A DNA stretch of 64,000 nucleotides from Nomia melanderi (GCF_051020985.1 NC_135010.1:12088001-12152000); one strand, 5' to 3'; counted from the first letter of the stretch, positions 21,697 to 33,397 are shown. The notes: generated by a model not told the origin, from the letters alone. Numbers and translations: made by a program.

Positions 21697-21912
21697 TTAA
21701 CCCTTTGCGGACGAAGATTCTCTGAACTATACAAAGAGAGATTTTGTGTACCTTTTGTAGATTCTGCCAAATCACACATCGAATGCCTAAATAATATGGA
21801 ATAGGGAAATTGTGTACTGGTTTCTTGCTGTTTGAGCAGTTGAATCATTTGTTTGGAACTTAGTATTACAAACATGAAAGTTTTAAACACTCTGACAGCT
21901 GAAAAGGGTTAA
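21697..21912 (+). mobile_element. piggyBac-like MITE (CCCTTTGCGGACG end)
   Basis: It starts TTAACCCTTTGCGGACGAAG and ends GACAGCTGAAAAGGGTTAA, with TTAA at 21697-21700 and 21909-21912. The ends match over CCCTTT and diverge further in. It is a subfamily distinct from the CACTCG copies. Non-coding. Confidence 0.75.
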
Positions 21913-24900
21913 ACATTCTGTCAGCTGAATAGTTGAACGCATCTTTGAAAAAGATTTCTAATTCGGAAATCGTTCAGACGAGACCCGATCGATCGACGTC
22001 GGCAGCTTGTATCAGATTGGCCTAGATGTTTCTGGCAGGAATTTCGGGAAGACGTCGCGAGCTTCCAGGAAGATAATAGATCAGAGCGAATCGTGTATCA
22101 TTCGTTGCAGGACGCGAAACACGAAATACTTTTCCTCCGTCGCGCGATTAATCAAACGAGAGGAAGTTCTGGAACGATCCAGTGGTTTCCACTTGCTCGG
22201 AGGCTGCGGTGATCAAGATCTAACGTTCCGCTGTTCCATACGGAACAATACACAGCTCGCGGAGCAATTCAGTATTATCTCTAATTTCTTCTGTGCGGTC
22301 ACTTTTTACCGAATTATCATTGTCCATTCATATCGAGCGAAAAACACGACACTGAACGATCGCGATGTGCATCTCGCGTGATCTCTCCTCCCTCCCCCCT
22401 CTCCGTGCAGAGGTTCGTCCGGTAGTTGAAAGAAACCGACGCGAGAGAGACAGGCCGTTACGTCACGTCTCCGATCGTCGAAAGTGTCGGGACGTATCGA
22501 TTTAATTCGAGGAGTCATTTGAATGTCGCGAAAAAGACGAGATCACGGGATTCCAGTTTCCGGCTCCGGGTCTCCTTGGCGCGGGTCGTTGTTTATTGAT
22601 CACTGGAAAGGAACGAAGAAAGAGAAGAAAGAGAGAAAGGAAAGGGGGGAAGAAAGAACGAGAGATACCGGGGAGCAGATATACACGCCGTACATCGTGC
22701 ATCGACGCATTGGTCCGCCGCTCGCAGCCGCGCGTCACAGAACTCATCAGCGTAATTAATGATACGGGAGCCCGTTCCAGCGGCAGCCGACGGAATAAAT
22801 AAGCGATAATATTATGTAGATGCGGCCGATCAATCCTGACGTCGCGCGATAAGGAAGTAAAAGGAAATCCGTGGAAGGGGGAAACGAGAGAAAAAATAAT
22901 GAAACGAATCGTGACACGCTGATCCTCCTCTCTCTCTCTCTCTTTTTCTCTCTGGCTTCTCGTTCGATTCTTTCAGCGCCGATGCCAAGCCGTTGGATGA
23001 CGCGCCGTTCTATGCGCGAGTCGCGAGCCGGCTCTCCAGCCACGGATCAACGATCGCGTTTGGAAAAATTATTTTCGTTGCCCGCTCGAGGAGGAAGTCG
23101 GTGGAAAGAGACTACCCGCGAATCCCCGGCTCGCCGGAATATTTCCCTCGCATCCGGATCCGCTTCTTTCAGCCGGATTCATCGGAACCATCGGTCCACG
23201 AGGGCCAGATACTCGGGCTAATTAAATTGTTCGACTGATACTCGCTTCGATCGATCTTTTTTTTTCGGAGATTCGGCTTTCTTGTTCGGTTAACGCTGGT
23301 AAAGGAAGAACGGTTTTATTCTTTGTGTTGTTGGTAGTTGTATAGACTCGTTGCTGTCGGTTGGGAAGATAGAAATTTCTAAGATTCGCTAATAATCGTG
23401 TCGATGCTATCTTGAGTTCGCGTATAGACTTCTTGGGAATTCTTGGTAGTTAGAGATAAATGACTCGGTAATGTTGAACTGGAATTGATTTTTCGACGGC
23501 TTCGAGGCTCGCCAATTGTAAGAACGATCGCCGATCGTTTGGAGAGCAGGTTTAAGTCAGATAAGAAGGCATGTTTCCTTTCCTCGGCGTTGTTGCCAAC
23601 TAGAAATCTAGTAAAATTGATTCCTTGTATCCAATTAGACACGAGGAACGACGATTGTTTCGCGAAGCGTGCCTACTACCCAGAATCCCGGGGTCCGCGA
23701 ATCAAAGGAGCGATCGCCGAGCAGCCGGCCACCGTGAACGACGACCGTACATCACTCGCCAAGCAGCCGTATCAGAAGGCACATATAACAATCGAGCGTG
23801 GCAAACGGCGAAGTCGCTCCCTCCGGTTGATACGGACGATGAAAAAGCCGCGTTTCCAGCGGCCCTGCGAGCCGGGAGAATCGAATTATTCGCGCTCGAC
23901 GCGTGAAACCGTGAACGAGCGACGCTTACGTATTACGAATCGTTGCGGAATGATTTGTCAACCGACCGGTAGATTCCAGTTTGAATTATAGAATCGTCTA
24001 GGAGGTATACAGAAGTCAGATCTGGAGCTAGATAGACTCGACTGTAAGCTAGACTCAGGTGTGGCTTGTAAAATTGTCTGTCGAAGGATCAACGCTACGC
24101 TGAGTCCGCGAAATTGTCGAACGTTCCATTCAGAATGGGACAATAAAATTATTCGAATCATTCCAAGATTAAGCGCATAAAATTGCTTGATAAGTCCCCT
24201 TGTTGCAGAGACATTCTCGAGTCAAGTTTCTTCCAGCGTTCTCCTCCAACACAACACTGCACTCGATACGGTTCCCCATCCTCCATTCGATCGAGTGACT
24301 CACTGTTCCAGCTCGATTCGGCAACGGACTGGGGGAGGGAAAATCTTACGAAATCTCGATCACAGGTCAACCTGGAACTTCCCGTGACACGGCATTTTTC
24401 GAATGATCCGAGAACGACGAAAACACGAGTCGAAGCGATCAACAGCCTCGATCGTTTCCAAATATTAAAACACCGAGTCCTCGAGAAGTTGATCACTGTC
24501 GGCCGAGTGGCCGGCGAACGCGAGAAATAGCTGTAAAACGCTTTCGTCCTCGAAAGGGACGGAACAAAGGGGTCAAAGGGGAGAGCGCGTCCGCGAAGGG
24601 GCGCGCGCGATGAATGTACTTGCGCGAGAAAGCGTGCTCGATATTAATAAACGTAGGAGAGCGAAGATAGTTCGCCGATGCGTCACGGGCCGGACGCGAA
24701 AACAAAACCGGCCTGAAAGAAGTTGCGGCGGCGCGCGAGCGCGAGCGCGAGTGCGCCGGTAGCGTTGACCGGGCGCGGATAAACGAAAGAATGGGAATAA
24801 AAGAGCCGGCGGGTAATTAAGCCGATAAAACGGAATACTTTGTGTAACGTTGCATAATGGGGGCTCCATAATCATGAGATGCGCCGCGTGCCGGCGCTGA

Positions 24901-27747
24901 ATCCGAGCCGAGCGGAGATCCGCGCGCGAGCGCGCCGGCACCGTTGTTTTTCCTCGTGACGGCCGCGCTCCGCGAGCGATAGCCGTGATTACGACAGACG
25001 CGCGCGCGTGTCGCCGATGCCGTAACGAGCCCCGATCCTGTCTCTCGACGTGTCCACCGAATCAGCAATTAAATCGCTCGCGAGACGGTTTCCTTAAACA
25101 GGAACCGTGATATTAATTTGCCACGGCCAATTGCTTCCTTCAGCGATCTCATACTTACTAAATCCAACAGAATTTTCGCGTGTATTCGTCGCAAGAACAT
25201 TTTATAGGAAGAATTCCGCGGAAGAAACGCGTCGGCTATTGCCAGAAAAATCGGTTGAAACGCTCTATGAACCGCGTCGAATCCAATGAAGCCGGGTTGG
25301 ATAGTTCAGAGCTAACTCCGCGCTCTAGGAGGACTCGCTCCTCGGGCTATAGAACGGTATCTCCGCAGTTTCATAGTCAAAGTGACCACCTATCGGAATT
25401 GCTATTATCACTCGATCCTCCGTAAAGAACATCCGATCCTCTAGGATCCCCCCGCGATAAGTGACGATCGGCTAACTCACTTACCTCCGGACACATTCCT
25501 GTTCGGACTGCCGTTAACGCGCGAATCCGGCGTCGACGGCGACGAATGTGATATCGTTGACGAGCGAGGATCGGCTGGCGTAACTCGGGGTCTTCTGTCT
25601 TCTCCCGCGGACCGCGGGGAGGAGGCTAATGGCTCGGCTATTCGCCGACACTCGAACAGAGGTTCATCGTTTGTCAGATGACTGCTCTATCGATTCAATT
25701 ACTCGGCCCGCCGAGAGATTCCTTGTCCGCGGGCTCGCTGTTTCGAGTGCCGGCCCGGAACGGGGCCGAGCCGCTGGTAGGATTACTCCGGCGCGGGATC
25801 TTTTGTCGCGCGATCGTCGCTACCGTTGTCCCTGGGGAACAAAGAAACCGAGACTTTAATTGTCGCTGATGTATACGACGGACGCGGGGGGCAACGGAGA
25901 ATATTATTTCGGAACTGGTGAACCAAAATGGAACGCCGGCGACTCGCGGGGCACGTCGTTCCCGTCGTGTCGTTAGTGAAACAGTATCATCTTCTTTCAT
26001 TAATCTCGGATCTTGGCGCGCGCGCTACGCTTTTTTGCCGGTGTGTGCTCGCCACTTGCCAAGAGAAACCCGTCCGGCCCCTCGTTTCGGGGAATCGCCG
26101 GCAAATGAAAAATCGATGGATCCGCCTCGTGAAAGCAAGCGGAAAACTGGGATACAATTTATTCTTGGCTGAACTTGCTCTGACAGCTGCGACTAGGGTG
26201 TCTGGTTCGAATGAAGATTCGCGAGGCTGTTCATCGGTCATTTCTACTTGTTAGAAACCTCGACCCTCTACAGGCTGAATCTTTCTCATACATTCGATAG
26301 TTCGAACCCATTGCGAATGACACTTCAATGAAATGTTCAGATTTGGAGGACTAATTCGCGAAGGAGTGATTTAATTGCTCGAACCGCAAGAGATCAGCTC
26401 GTAGCTTCCTCGTTCTATTAATTAAGCAATTGATATAATTTAGCTTCGTCTGTTGAAGGTGTAATAATTGTATCAAAACCAATATACCTTGCCATTCAGA
26501 TATCATAACCTTCAACTTACTGAGCGTAAGTTTGATTGAATTGCTTTGCTATGCGAAACGAAAATCGAGATGCCAATACATACGTGACTCCAAAGTCACA
26601 CGGGCCTATAGATGGTTAAATACATTAAATACTGCTCCAACATTCACCGAATTTCCCTACAAAACCATTCCCTCAGTTCCTCCCGAGAACCGCAACACCC
26701 TGTAGAGACAAACTATGCGAGAGCCGTCGACTTTTCCACGTTTTTTCTAATGCCCGAACGCGGACGCCGCCCACGACCGCGCGGAACGCGAAGACGAAAG
26801 GAGGAAAAGAAAGGGAGAAAGAGAGAGATAGAGAGAGAGAGAAAGAGAGAAGTCGCGGAGGGAACCTCTTTTTTCGTTGGCGCGGAAGGCCAGGCGGAGA
26901 GAGAGAAAGAAAACGAGAGATTCGACGTCGCAGATACGGCGGAACACTTCATAAATCATTCGCGCGAACATGTATCCCCGCGTGCATCCGACCTGCATAA
27001 CAGCCGTTGAACTTGCGAACGCTCGGGCCCGGACGTATCTGACCATGCGTGACCAGGAACGTGGTCGATTGAACGCGGGTAGAAAGTGTACACGGCCGCG
27101 AGCGCGCGATCCCGATACAATGTTTCGCGTCGAGGTCCGGGAGTCGTCGCTCGTCGGCCCGAAGCAGCCCGGCTCCCCGATTAGCCGATTAAAAAGCCGA
27201 TTCAGCCGGGGTTTGTCGCTCTTCCGGTCGGCTGACTCGCGAAGTACGAATAAACATCGACCTTCCGTCCGCTCCCCTTCCGCCCGGCGCCCCCCTCGCC
27301 GCGGTTCCCATTACAAATGGATTGTGTAGGTATCAAGCTTCGCGGGTACTATTAACTCGTACAGCATCGTATGCAGCGATCGTTAGCCGGAGTGCTCGAG
27401 CCTGACGATAGAGCCGGGCTTCCGTTACCGATCCATCGGGTTAGACGGATCTGTCGAGCGGTCGCTGATGTTGATGGTTCCGCGAACGATCTAGGGTAGC
27501 GGTACCAGGGTCCGAGTTGACGTTAACGTCCCGTGAGCTGGGATAGAAAGAGTAGATTCTCGATGATCGATACGAAAATCCGTTTGATCGAGAAACCGCG
27601 CGATGCGAAATGATCTAGGCCGAGAGAGAGTCTCGCGGGGGCGATCCTGGCCGTTGGCAACGGCGCGAGGCGGTTCGGGCGACGCGTTGTTCGCTTTTCC
27701 ACGGGGCCACGCATCGATAAAGGTTCGTTCGACTTGTCTGATTCCAG
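21913..27747. other. Probable intron/upstream region of the zinc-finger gene
   Basis: This is 5.8 kb of CpG-rich unique sequence with no convincing coding exon. It contains a CT run (22927-22960) leading to an acceptor-like TTCTTTCAG at about 22976, purine runs (22615-22670, 26795-26852), GCGCGAGCGCGAG patches near 24735-24755, and a polypyrimidine-AG at 27731-27747 that is the acceptor of the first zinc-finger exon. Many frames on both strands are Arg/Ser-rich and overlap each other. No tRNA or MITE seen. Confidence 0.5.
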
Positions 27748-28145
27748 ATACTGGCGCGCCCTACGTATTATACAAGGACAACATGGAGAGACCCCAGGGG
27801 CAATGGGGCCCGGGGCCGGGATCTCTCCAGGACGGGGGACTGTATCCGCAGCAACAGCAACAACAGCAACAGCAGGGCTCCTCCTCGTCCGGCAGTCCAC
27901 AGCAGGCCTGTGGTCCCCCAGTCGAGGGAGAAAGCGGTCCCCCGCCTTCGTTGGCCTCTCCCGTGCCCTCGCCGTACCCCTCGGCGCCGCCCGAGCCTCA
28001 AGCCTTAACCCCACCCGACGACGATATACAATCGAGCCAGGCGACGTCGCAGCAACAGCAACAACAGCAGCAGCAGCAGCAGCAAACGCAACAGCAGGTC
28101 CAACAGCAGCAGCAGCAGCAGCAGCAGCAACAGCAACAGGTCCAA

Positions 28146-28177
<32 letters not shown>

Positions 28178-28875
28178 ACAGCAGCAGACGCAACAGCAGC
28201 AAGACCACTCGCCGCAACAGCAACTGACGCCGCACGAGGTCGACCGCGGCGATTGCTTCCCGGGCGCCGGGGAGCTGCAGCAGTACCCGCAGCACTATTT
28301 CAAAGAGGCACGGCCGCATCCGTCGCCGAGCGTGCCGCCGCACATGCTCACGCCTGGCGGTTTCTCCGCGTTGCACTACCTGAAGCAGCCGGGCGTGATG
28401 CTGACGTCCCTCGGCCAGGGCGACGGCGGGCCCAGCCTGGACGCCCACCAATACGCTAGCCCCGGCGCGCCGAACATGTCCACCGGGCTGCCGGACATCG
28501 TCCAGCAGAGCGGCAAGTCCGGGAAAGGGGCGAACAGCGATCTACGGCTGTTCAAGTGTCTGACGTGCGGCAAAGATTTTAAGCAGAAGTCGACACTGCT
28601 GCAACACGAGCGGATCCATACGGACAGTCGGCCATACGGGTGCCCGGAGTGCGGGAAGCGGTTCCGGCAACAATCGCATCTAACGCAGCATCTGCGCATA
28701 CACGCGAACGAGAAGCCGTATGCGTGCGTGTACTGCGAGCGTACGTTCCGGCAGCGTGCGATCCTCAACCAGCATCTGCGCATCCACTCGGGTGAGAAGC
28801 CATACCAATGTCCGGAGTGCGGAAAACACTTCCGTCAGAAGGCGATCCTGAATCAGCACGTCCGCACACACCAAG
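27748..28875 (+). CDS. C2H2 zinc-finger transcription factor, exon copy 1 (polyQ, four fingers; possible l(3)neo38 orthologue)
   Basis: Encodes part of a nuclear DNA-binding protein. The exon opens after acceptor ATTCCAG, in phase 1 (first codon base comes from upstream), reading TGAPYVLYKDN-MERPQ. The Met at 27783 has a strong start context (A at -3, G at +4) and could also begin a short form. Next come a Pro/Gln-rich region, a 9-Gln run, then a Gln tract of about 50 residues (28050-28206) broken by T and V. After that are short blocks QYPQHYFKEA, SALHYLKQPG and LPDIVQQSGKS, and four C2H2 fingers (28557-28619, 28641-28703, 28725-28787, 28809-28871), each C-x2-C-x12-H-x3-H with 7-residue linkers. 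The exon is 1128 bases (3 x 376) and could be skipped without changing frame. A GC donor (AAG|GCGAG) is proposed at 28875/28876. Finger identity is certain; the l(3)neo38 link is from memory only. Confidence 0.9.
28050..28206 (+). repeat. CAG/CAA polyglutamine tract in exon copy 1
   Basis: CAG and CAA codons are mixed, with single ACG (Thr) and GTC (Val) interruptions, so the run encodes about 45-50 Gln residues and is less prone to slippage than pure CAG. A shorter run lies at 27847-27877. The antisense Leu-rich frame across it (28005-28451) is an artefact. Confidence 0.95.
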
Positions 28876-28970
28876 GCGAGCATTTCTCTCTGCCTCCCAG
28901 ACTCCCAGAGGGCGTCCACCACAACCACACTGACCCCATTCACCGGTTTCTTACCGTTTTTTACTTGTAA
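28876..28970 (+). CDS. Read-through tail of exon copy 1 (alternative C-terminus)
   Basis: If the GC donor at 28875 is not used, the frame continues after the fourth finger through a low-complexity tail (starting GEHFSLPPRLPEG and ending HRFLTVFYL) to a stop at 28968-28970. The protein from Met 27783 would be 395 aa with four fingers. The tail has no domain. A variant poly(A) signal ATTAAA lies at 29625-29630, so a shorter mRNA ending in this intron is possible. The alternative view is that this is simply intron. Confidence 0.45.
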
Positions 28971-29104
28971 TTCACCACCGCCACCGACGACCACCATCGT
29001 ATTTATAACCATCTTCTTCACCGTCATCATTAGATGTGTCACTGAGATCGCGGACTACTGTCGCCGTCGTGTTCTCTTTCACCTGTCGCCACCGTCATCG
29101 TCTA

Positions 29105-29135
<31 letters not shown>

Positions 29136-29156
29136 TCTCTCTTTCTTTTGCTCTCT
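29105..29156. repeat. (CT)n microsatellite in intron
   Basis: A CT run with occasional TT interruptions, on the coding strand of the intron. Confidence 0.95.
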
Positions 29157-29624
29157 TCATTGTCATTTCTTCCTTCGAGCATACTTCGCTTCGCAACTAA
29201 CGATCATCCCCGCTTTCGTTTATCTCTTCTCTTCGATCCCGTTTCAGTTCTCCCGCATTTTGTCCTAGCTCGATCCACAGCGACGCGGACAGACCCGCCT
29301 GTCCGCGGTCGCTGGTTCGCGAGAGATCCGCAGATCAAAATATAAGAACGATCGGCGACGAACCGATCGTGGAGAGTTGTTCTCGAGCGAAGAATCAGAA
29401 CGGTTGAGCTGGACGCGAGAGTCCTGGTGAGCTGTGAGATAGAGGAGCCTACCTTTGCCCCGTCTTTCTCTCCAACCTTCGATCTTCTCCGATCCCTCGT
29501 CCGTTTTCTAATCTTCGTCGAAGCTGCTCGCGTCGCGTACACGGGAACCGTTAACACGTACAGAGTCTCGATCCCGGCATCCGCTGCTAACGTCTCTCAC
29601 CCCTAACTTCTCCGTAGTCTTCCC

Positions 29625-29630
29625 ATTAAA
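29625..29630 (+). terminator. Variant poly(A) signal ATTAAA
   Basis: It lies 655 bases after the read-through stop of exon copy 1. It is the best candidate I found in the intron for ending a short isoform, but a single hexamer is weak evidence. Confidence 0.2.
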
Positions 29631-29998
29631 ACGCGTCCTGTCTCGCGAAGGTGGAGGAGGTGGATCTCAGGCGAACCCGACTTGATCGCGTTACGATTCC
29701 GCTCGCGTTGGATCTCTGTCTCTCCGTCTTTGCCTCTCGCTGTCTATCTCTGTCTCTATCGCGCCTGCCGCTCGATTAACGAACCCGGTACCAACCATCG
29801 CAGACGCGAGGAGAATCCGGCTTCCGGTTTCCAAGGATCCGCCGCGTTCCCCGTACGCCGCCGGCACGGTACCATCGCGGCCGGCCGACTAACAAAACCG
29901 AGACGAACCGCGAAACGAAACGATCCTCCAAGAGACGCGCCGGTGGTTCGCTGATCAGCCGAATGATGAACCGTGTCCCCTATTGTTTCGTGTTGCAG

Positions 29999-31002
29999 AC
30001 GTGTCACCGCATCTGATCTTCAAGAACGGGATGACGCCGACACTCTGGCCGCAGGACGTCCCGTTCCCGCCGGAGGAGGGCAAGGAGGAGGTGGCGTCGA
30101 CGTTCGGCGACACGGACACGCAGTCGGGCGCGTTCAGCCCGGCGCCGGACGCGAACTCGATCCAGTACCCGGCGTACTTCAAGGACCCGAAGGGCGGCAA
30201 CCACGCGGTATTCGGCGCGGGCGGGACCGGCAGCTTCGGCGCCCTACAGTACATCAAGCAGCAGGGCGGCAGCAAGAGCTGCCTGCCGGACGTGATACAG
30301 CACGGCCGTTCCGCGGGCATGCCGCTCTACGTGCGCTGCCCGATATGCCAGAAGGAGTTCAAGCAGAAGTCGACCCTGCTGCAGCACGGCTGCATACACA
30401 TCGAGTCCCGGCCGTATCCTTGCCCGGAATGCGGCAAGAGGTTCAGGCAGCAGTCCCACCTGACCCAACACCTGCGCATCCACACGAACGAAAAGCCGTA
30501 CGGCTGCGTCTACTGCGGCCGGAACTTCCGCCAGCGCACCATCCTCAACCAGCATCTGCGCATCCACACCGGCGAGAAGCCGTACAAGTGCCAGCAGTGC
30601 GGCAAGGACTTCCGTCAGAAGGCGATACTGGACCAGCACACGCGCACCCATCAGGGCGACAGGCCGTTCTGCTGCCCGATGCCGAACTGCAGGCGGCGTT
30701 TCGCGACGGAGCCCGAGGTCAAGAAGCACATCGACAACCACATGAACCCGCACGCGGCGAAGGTGCGCCGGAACTCGAGCAGCGACACCAAACCGCCGGG
30801 CACGCCGGCCGGTCTGGGCCCGGTCCCCGTTCCAAGGGGCCTGACGCCGACGGTGGTCAAGCCGGAGCTGTACTTCCCGCAGTGTTACGCGCCCGCGTTC
30901 AACCATCAGCCGCCGGTGTCGACGGCGCAGTTCCCCGGCCAGGCGAACGGCGTGTCCGTCGCCGGCGAGTTCAAGCCGCCAACCGGCCTGCCGCCCCAGT
31001 GA
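29999..31002 (+). CDS. C2H2 zinc-finger transcription factor, exon copy 2 (five fingers, terminal; possible l(3)neo38 orthologue)
   Basis: The last coding exon begins in phase 1 after TGTTGCAG: a preceding G gives Asp, then VSPHLIFKNGMTPTLWPQD. It then carries IQYPAYFKDP, GALQYIKQQGG and CLPDVIQHGRS, which match the block order of exon copy 1. Next are four C2H2 fingers at 30337-30399, 30421-30483, 30505-30567 and 30589-30651, and a fifth, divergent finger at 30673-30741 (C-x4-C-x12-H-x3-H). The finger region is followed by KVRRNSSSD (basic/serine patch) and a Pro-rich tail to TGA at 31000-31002. In each of the first four fingers the predicted contact positions -1 and +6 are Gln, as in copy 1. 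Codon use is strongly GC-ending, unlike the flanks. A long overlapping frame (29973-31283) is a shadow of this exon. The Met at 29983 is upstream of the acceptor and unlikely to be used. Confidence 0.93.
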
Positions 31003-31376
31003 CTAACCGTCCATCCTGCCGCCTACTAGCAAGCAGGAATACCGCTGAGGTTTCAGCGATGCTTCGGTCACGCGTTACAGGCCGACGCCGGGACGGCGTC
31101 GAGCGTCGCCGCGTCCCACCGATGCGCCACCACCAGCCAGCAGCCGATCCAGCAACACTACCCGTGACATTCACCGTGCATTTAATAGGGTCTTTCTTTT
31201 CGTTACCTTTCCGCGGTCCCCCCGCTGCTTTCCGCGTTCGCGCGGCGCCGAGTGCCGAGCAGCAACGTTCTCGCGGCAGATAGTCCCGGGAGCTCGACGG
31301 TCGCCCCCGGCGTTTCGCGTCTTCTTCGTTGTCTTCTTCCTTCCGCGTCGAGGCGGACACCTCGACGGTGTGCAAT

Positions 31377-31382
31377 AATAAA
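31377..31382 (+). terminator. Proximal AATAAA poly(A) signal
   Basis: It lies 375 bases after the stop codon, in TGCAATAATAAATCGTTGTG with a GT-rich sequence just downstream. It is the most likely proximal 3' end of the zinc-finger mRNA. Confidence 0.45.
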
Positions 31383-32523
31383 TCGTTGTGTAGGGGCGTT
31401 TCATTTGCGTGGTTACCGTTCTCGACGCACACGTCCCCCCCGTCTTTCGTCTTCCAGCCGCGACCCGTTCCCGGTCGCCGCAGCTCGCCGGACCCTGTCC
31501 ACCGATAACCGTTATCGTCCCTCTCGATCGCCCCCCCGACGTCGCCCGGCGAATACTCTTCCGCGTGGAAGGATGCGCGCCGCTGCCACCCGGGACGAGA
31601 TTCGGCCGATCGCTCGAGATCCTTTCGCGAGAGATAAGAACGAGACTCTCCTCTGCCGTCCTCGCGACGCGACATCTCGCTCGTGTCCCCGTGAAACGGT
31701 GACCGTGACTGCCTGCAGGTTTGGCCTCGAACTTCGCGAGGAGCGACGGAAAGGGGATCGGCGGACGGTAAGCGGACGATCGGTCGATTTCTCGTTCTGG
31801 GTGGACCCGGCCGCCGGTTAGGAATGCGATAGATCGAACGATTAACGGCCGCGGTCCTGCGAGCTGACGCTGGACGAGGAAGGACGGCGGGACAGGATAT
31901 CGTTGCCCGTGGTTCCGTCGAGCTCGTCGGCCGACCGGCCGAAGAACAGGTGCGTATCAAAGCCAACGAAGAGTTGCCCCGTCTATTACCCTCGATACGT
32001 ATTTTTTTATATTGCGACGAATTGTGACCGTGTCATCGACGCGCGTGTACGGTGCGTTGACGAGCGAACGGCGCTTCGGGGAGACGGGGATCCAATCGGT
32101 CGAACACGTCCATTTTCATACTTATTTTCAGCTCTAGCTCGCTAGCCGCTGAAACCGTCGCACATTGTAATTGGTCATACTAATTCGTTCGCGTCAAGAT
32201 GAAAACGAATCGGCTTTCAATGCACCGGCAGTCCACAGTCGCGCTCTTGAGTCCTCCCAGGCGCCGACCGTTCGTCAACGCACGGCACAGCTTCTCCGCG
32301 AGAGTTCTCGTCTCACGCGAGGACGAACGATTCGGGCAAGCTCGAGAGGGTTTCGGTGGTTCGGGGACAAGCCCGAGCTCGTCCGGGGACGCGACACGCT
32401 CCCGAGATGCGAGCAGACTGCGACACTTGCCGAAGAGGAGACACACAGGGGAGGAGCAGAGGAAAATTGACAAACGATTGTGATACGATATTTAACTTGC
32501 CTATGTTTAAAGAAGCAAAATGA

Positions 32524-32592
32524 AGGGACAAGAAGAAAGAAGAAGATGTAGAAGCAGAAGAAGAAGAAGGAGAAGAAGAAGACGAAGAAGAA
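32524..32592 (+). repeat. GAA-rich purine tract
   Basis: AGAAG/AAGAAG units on the plus strand within a larger purine-rich block that continues to about 34200. Confidence 0.9.
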
Positions 32593-32739
32593 TGGGGAAG
32601 ACACCCGATGAGAGAAAGATACCTCTAGATGGGAGGTGAACACACGACCACGAGAAGAATGTCTGTAAATATGTAAAGCCGTTCCGACGAACAAACAAGC
32701 AGAACGAATGAAACAGAAAAACCGAAACGCCACGTGTAA

Positions 32740-32763
32740 GAGAGAGAGAGAGAGAGAGAGAGA
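32740..32763. repeat. (GA)12 microsatellite
   Basis: An uninterrupted AG run. Confidence 0.95.
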
Positions 32764-33397
32764 ATGAGAGTGCATGTGTACGAGAGATAGAGAGAGAAAG
32801 AGACGGGCAGATTGAAATATGCGTGAGTGGCGCGTGAATCCGTGCGAAAGGGAGATGCGAATGCGTGCACAGGGTTGGGACGCGAGTGGGTAGGTTTCGC
32901 CGAGGGATACGGGAACGAAAAGAAGAGTAAGAGAAAAACGAGGAACGAAGAGGTGAACGGGAAGAAGAGGGGAAGATGCGGAGGACCTCGAAGAGAGAGA
33001 GAGGGAGGGAGAGAGTGAAACGAAAGCGAAGATAAAGAAAAAGAGGAGAACGTGTGGTAGGGTGAGTCGGGTGAAGGTTCGGGGGTAGAAAGACGAGGAG
33101 AAAAAGCGACGGCGAGGGGAGGGGAGATCTGCGGATCCAGAGGGGGCCAGAAGGGACGGGGAGGAAGAAAACGAAGAAGAAGAAGAGAGATTAGGTAGGG
33201 ATTTACGAGGACGAACGCGCGGCATCGGGCCGCGTGTGCTGAGCCATAGCTTTCGGTACGACAAGTTGACGGTGGCGATATATAAAAGTTAGCGCGGGAC
33301 ACGGGAGAGGTTACGACTCTTGTATACTATAGTAATATTTGAATGTATATTTATACGACAGGTTAAATATATGCCTGTGTACACGTATATGTGGAAG

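Larger units (their letters stand above)
28876..29998 (+). other. Intron between the two zinc-finger exons
   Basis: It would run from a non-canonical GC donor to a good acceptor (CCCCTATTGTTTCGTGTTGCAG). It holds CT-rich simple sequence (29105-29156). No finger-like coding remains. No canonical GT donor lies in the 30 bases around the last histidine of finger four. Confidence 0.6.

Noticed and set aside
22871..23238. Frame after a good polypyrimidine-CAG acceptor at about 22976
   Set aside because: The acceptor context is a CT microsatellite and the peptide resembles no family; no donor fits.
26290..26305. AGTTCGAACCC as a tRNA T-arm
   Set aside because: No matching A-box or cloverleaf around it on either strand.
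28005..28451. 148-aa antisense Leu/Arg-rich frame across the polyQ exon
   Set aside because: It is the reverse reading of CAG/CAA repeats and the GC-rich exon; the sense frame has the zinc fingers.
27734..28459. 241-aa Ala/Thr-rich plus frame
   Set aside because: Frame-shifted reading of the Gln tracts (GCA/ACA runs).
29973..31283. 436-aa frame longer than the real exon
   Set aside because: Overlaps the zinc-finger frame in another phase; Arg/Ala/Gly/Pro-rich from GC-ending codons; no domain.
32275..33264. 329-aa minus-strand Ser/Phe/Leu-rich frame
   Set aside because: Reverse of the purine-rich block; low complexity, no domain.
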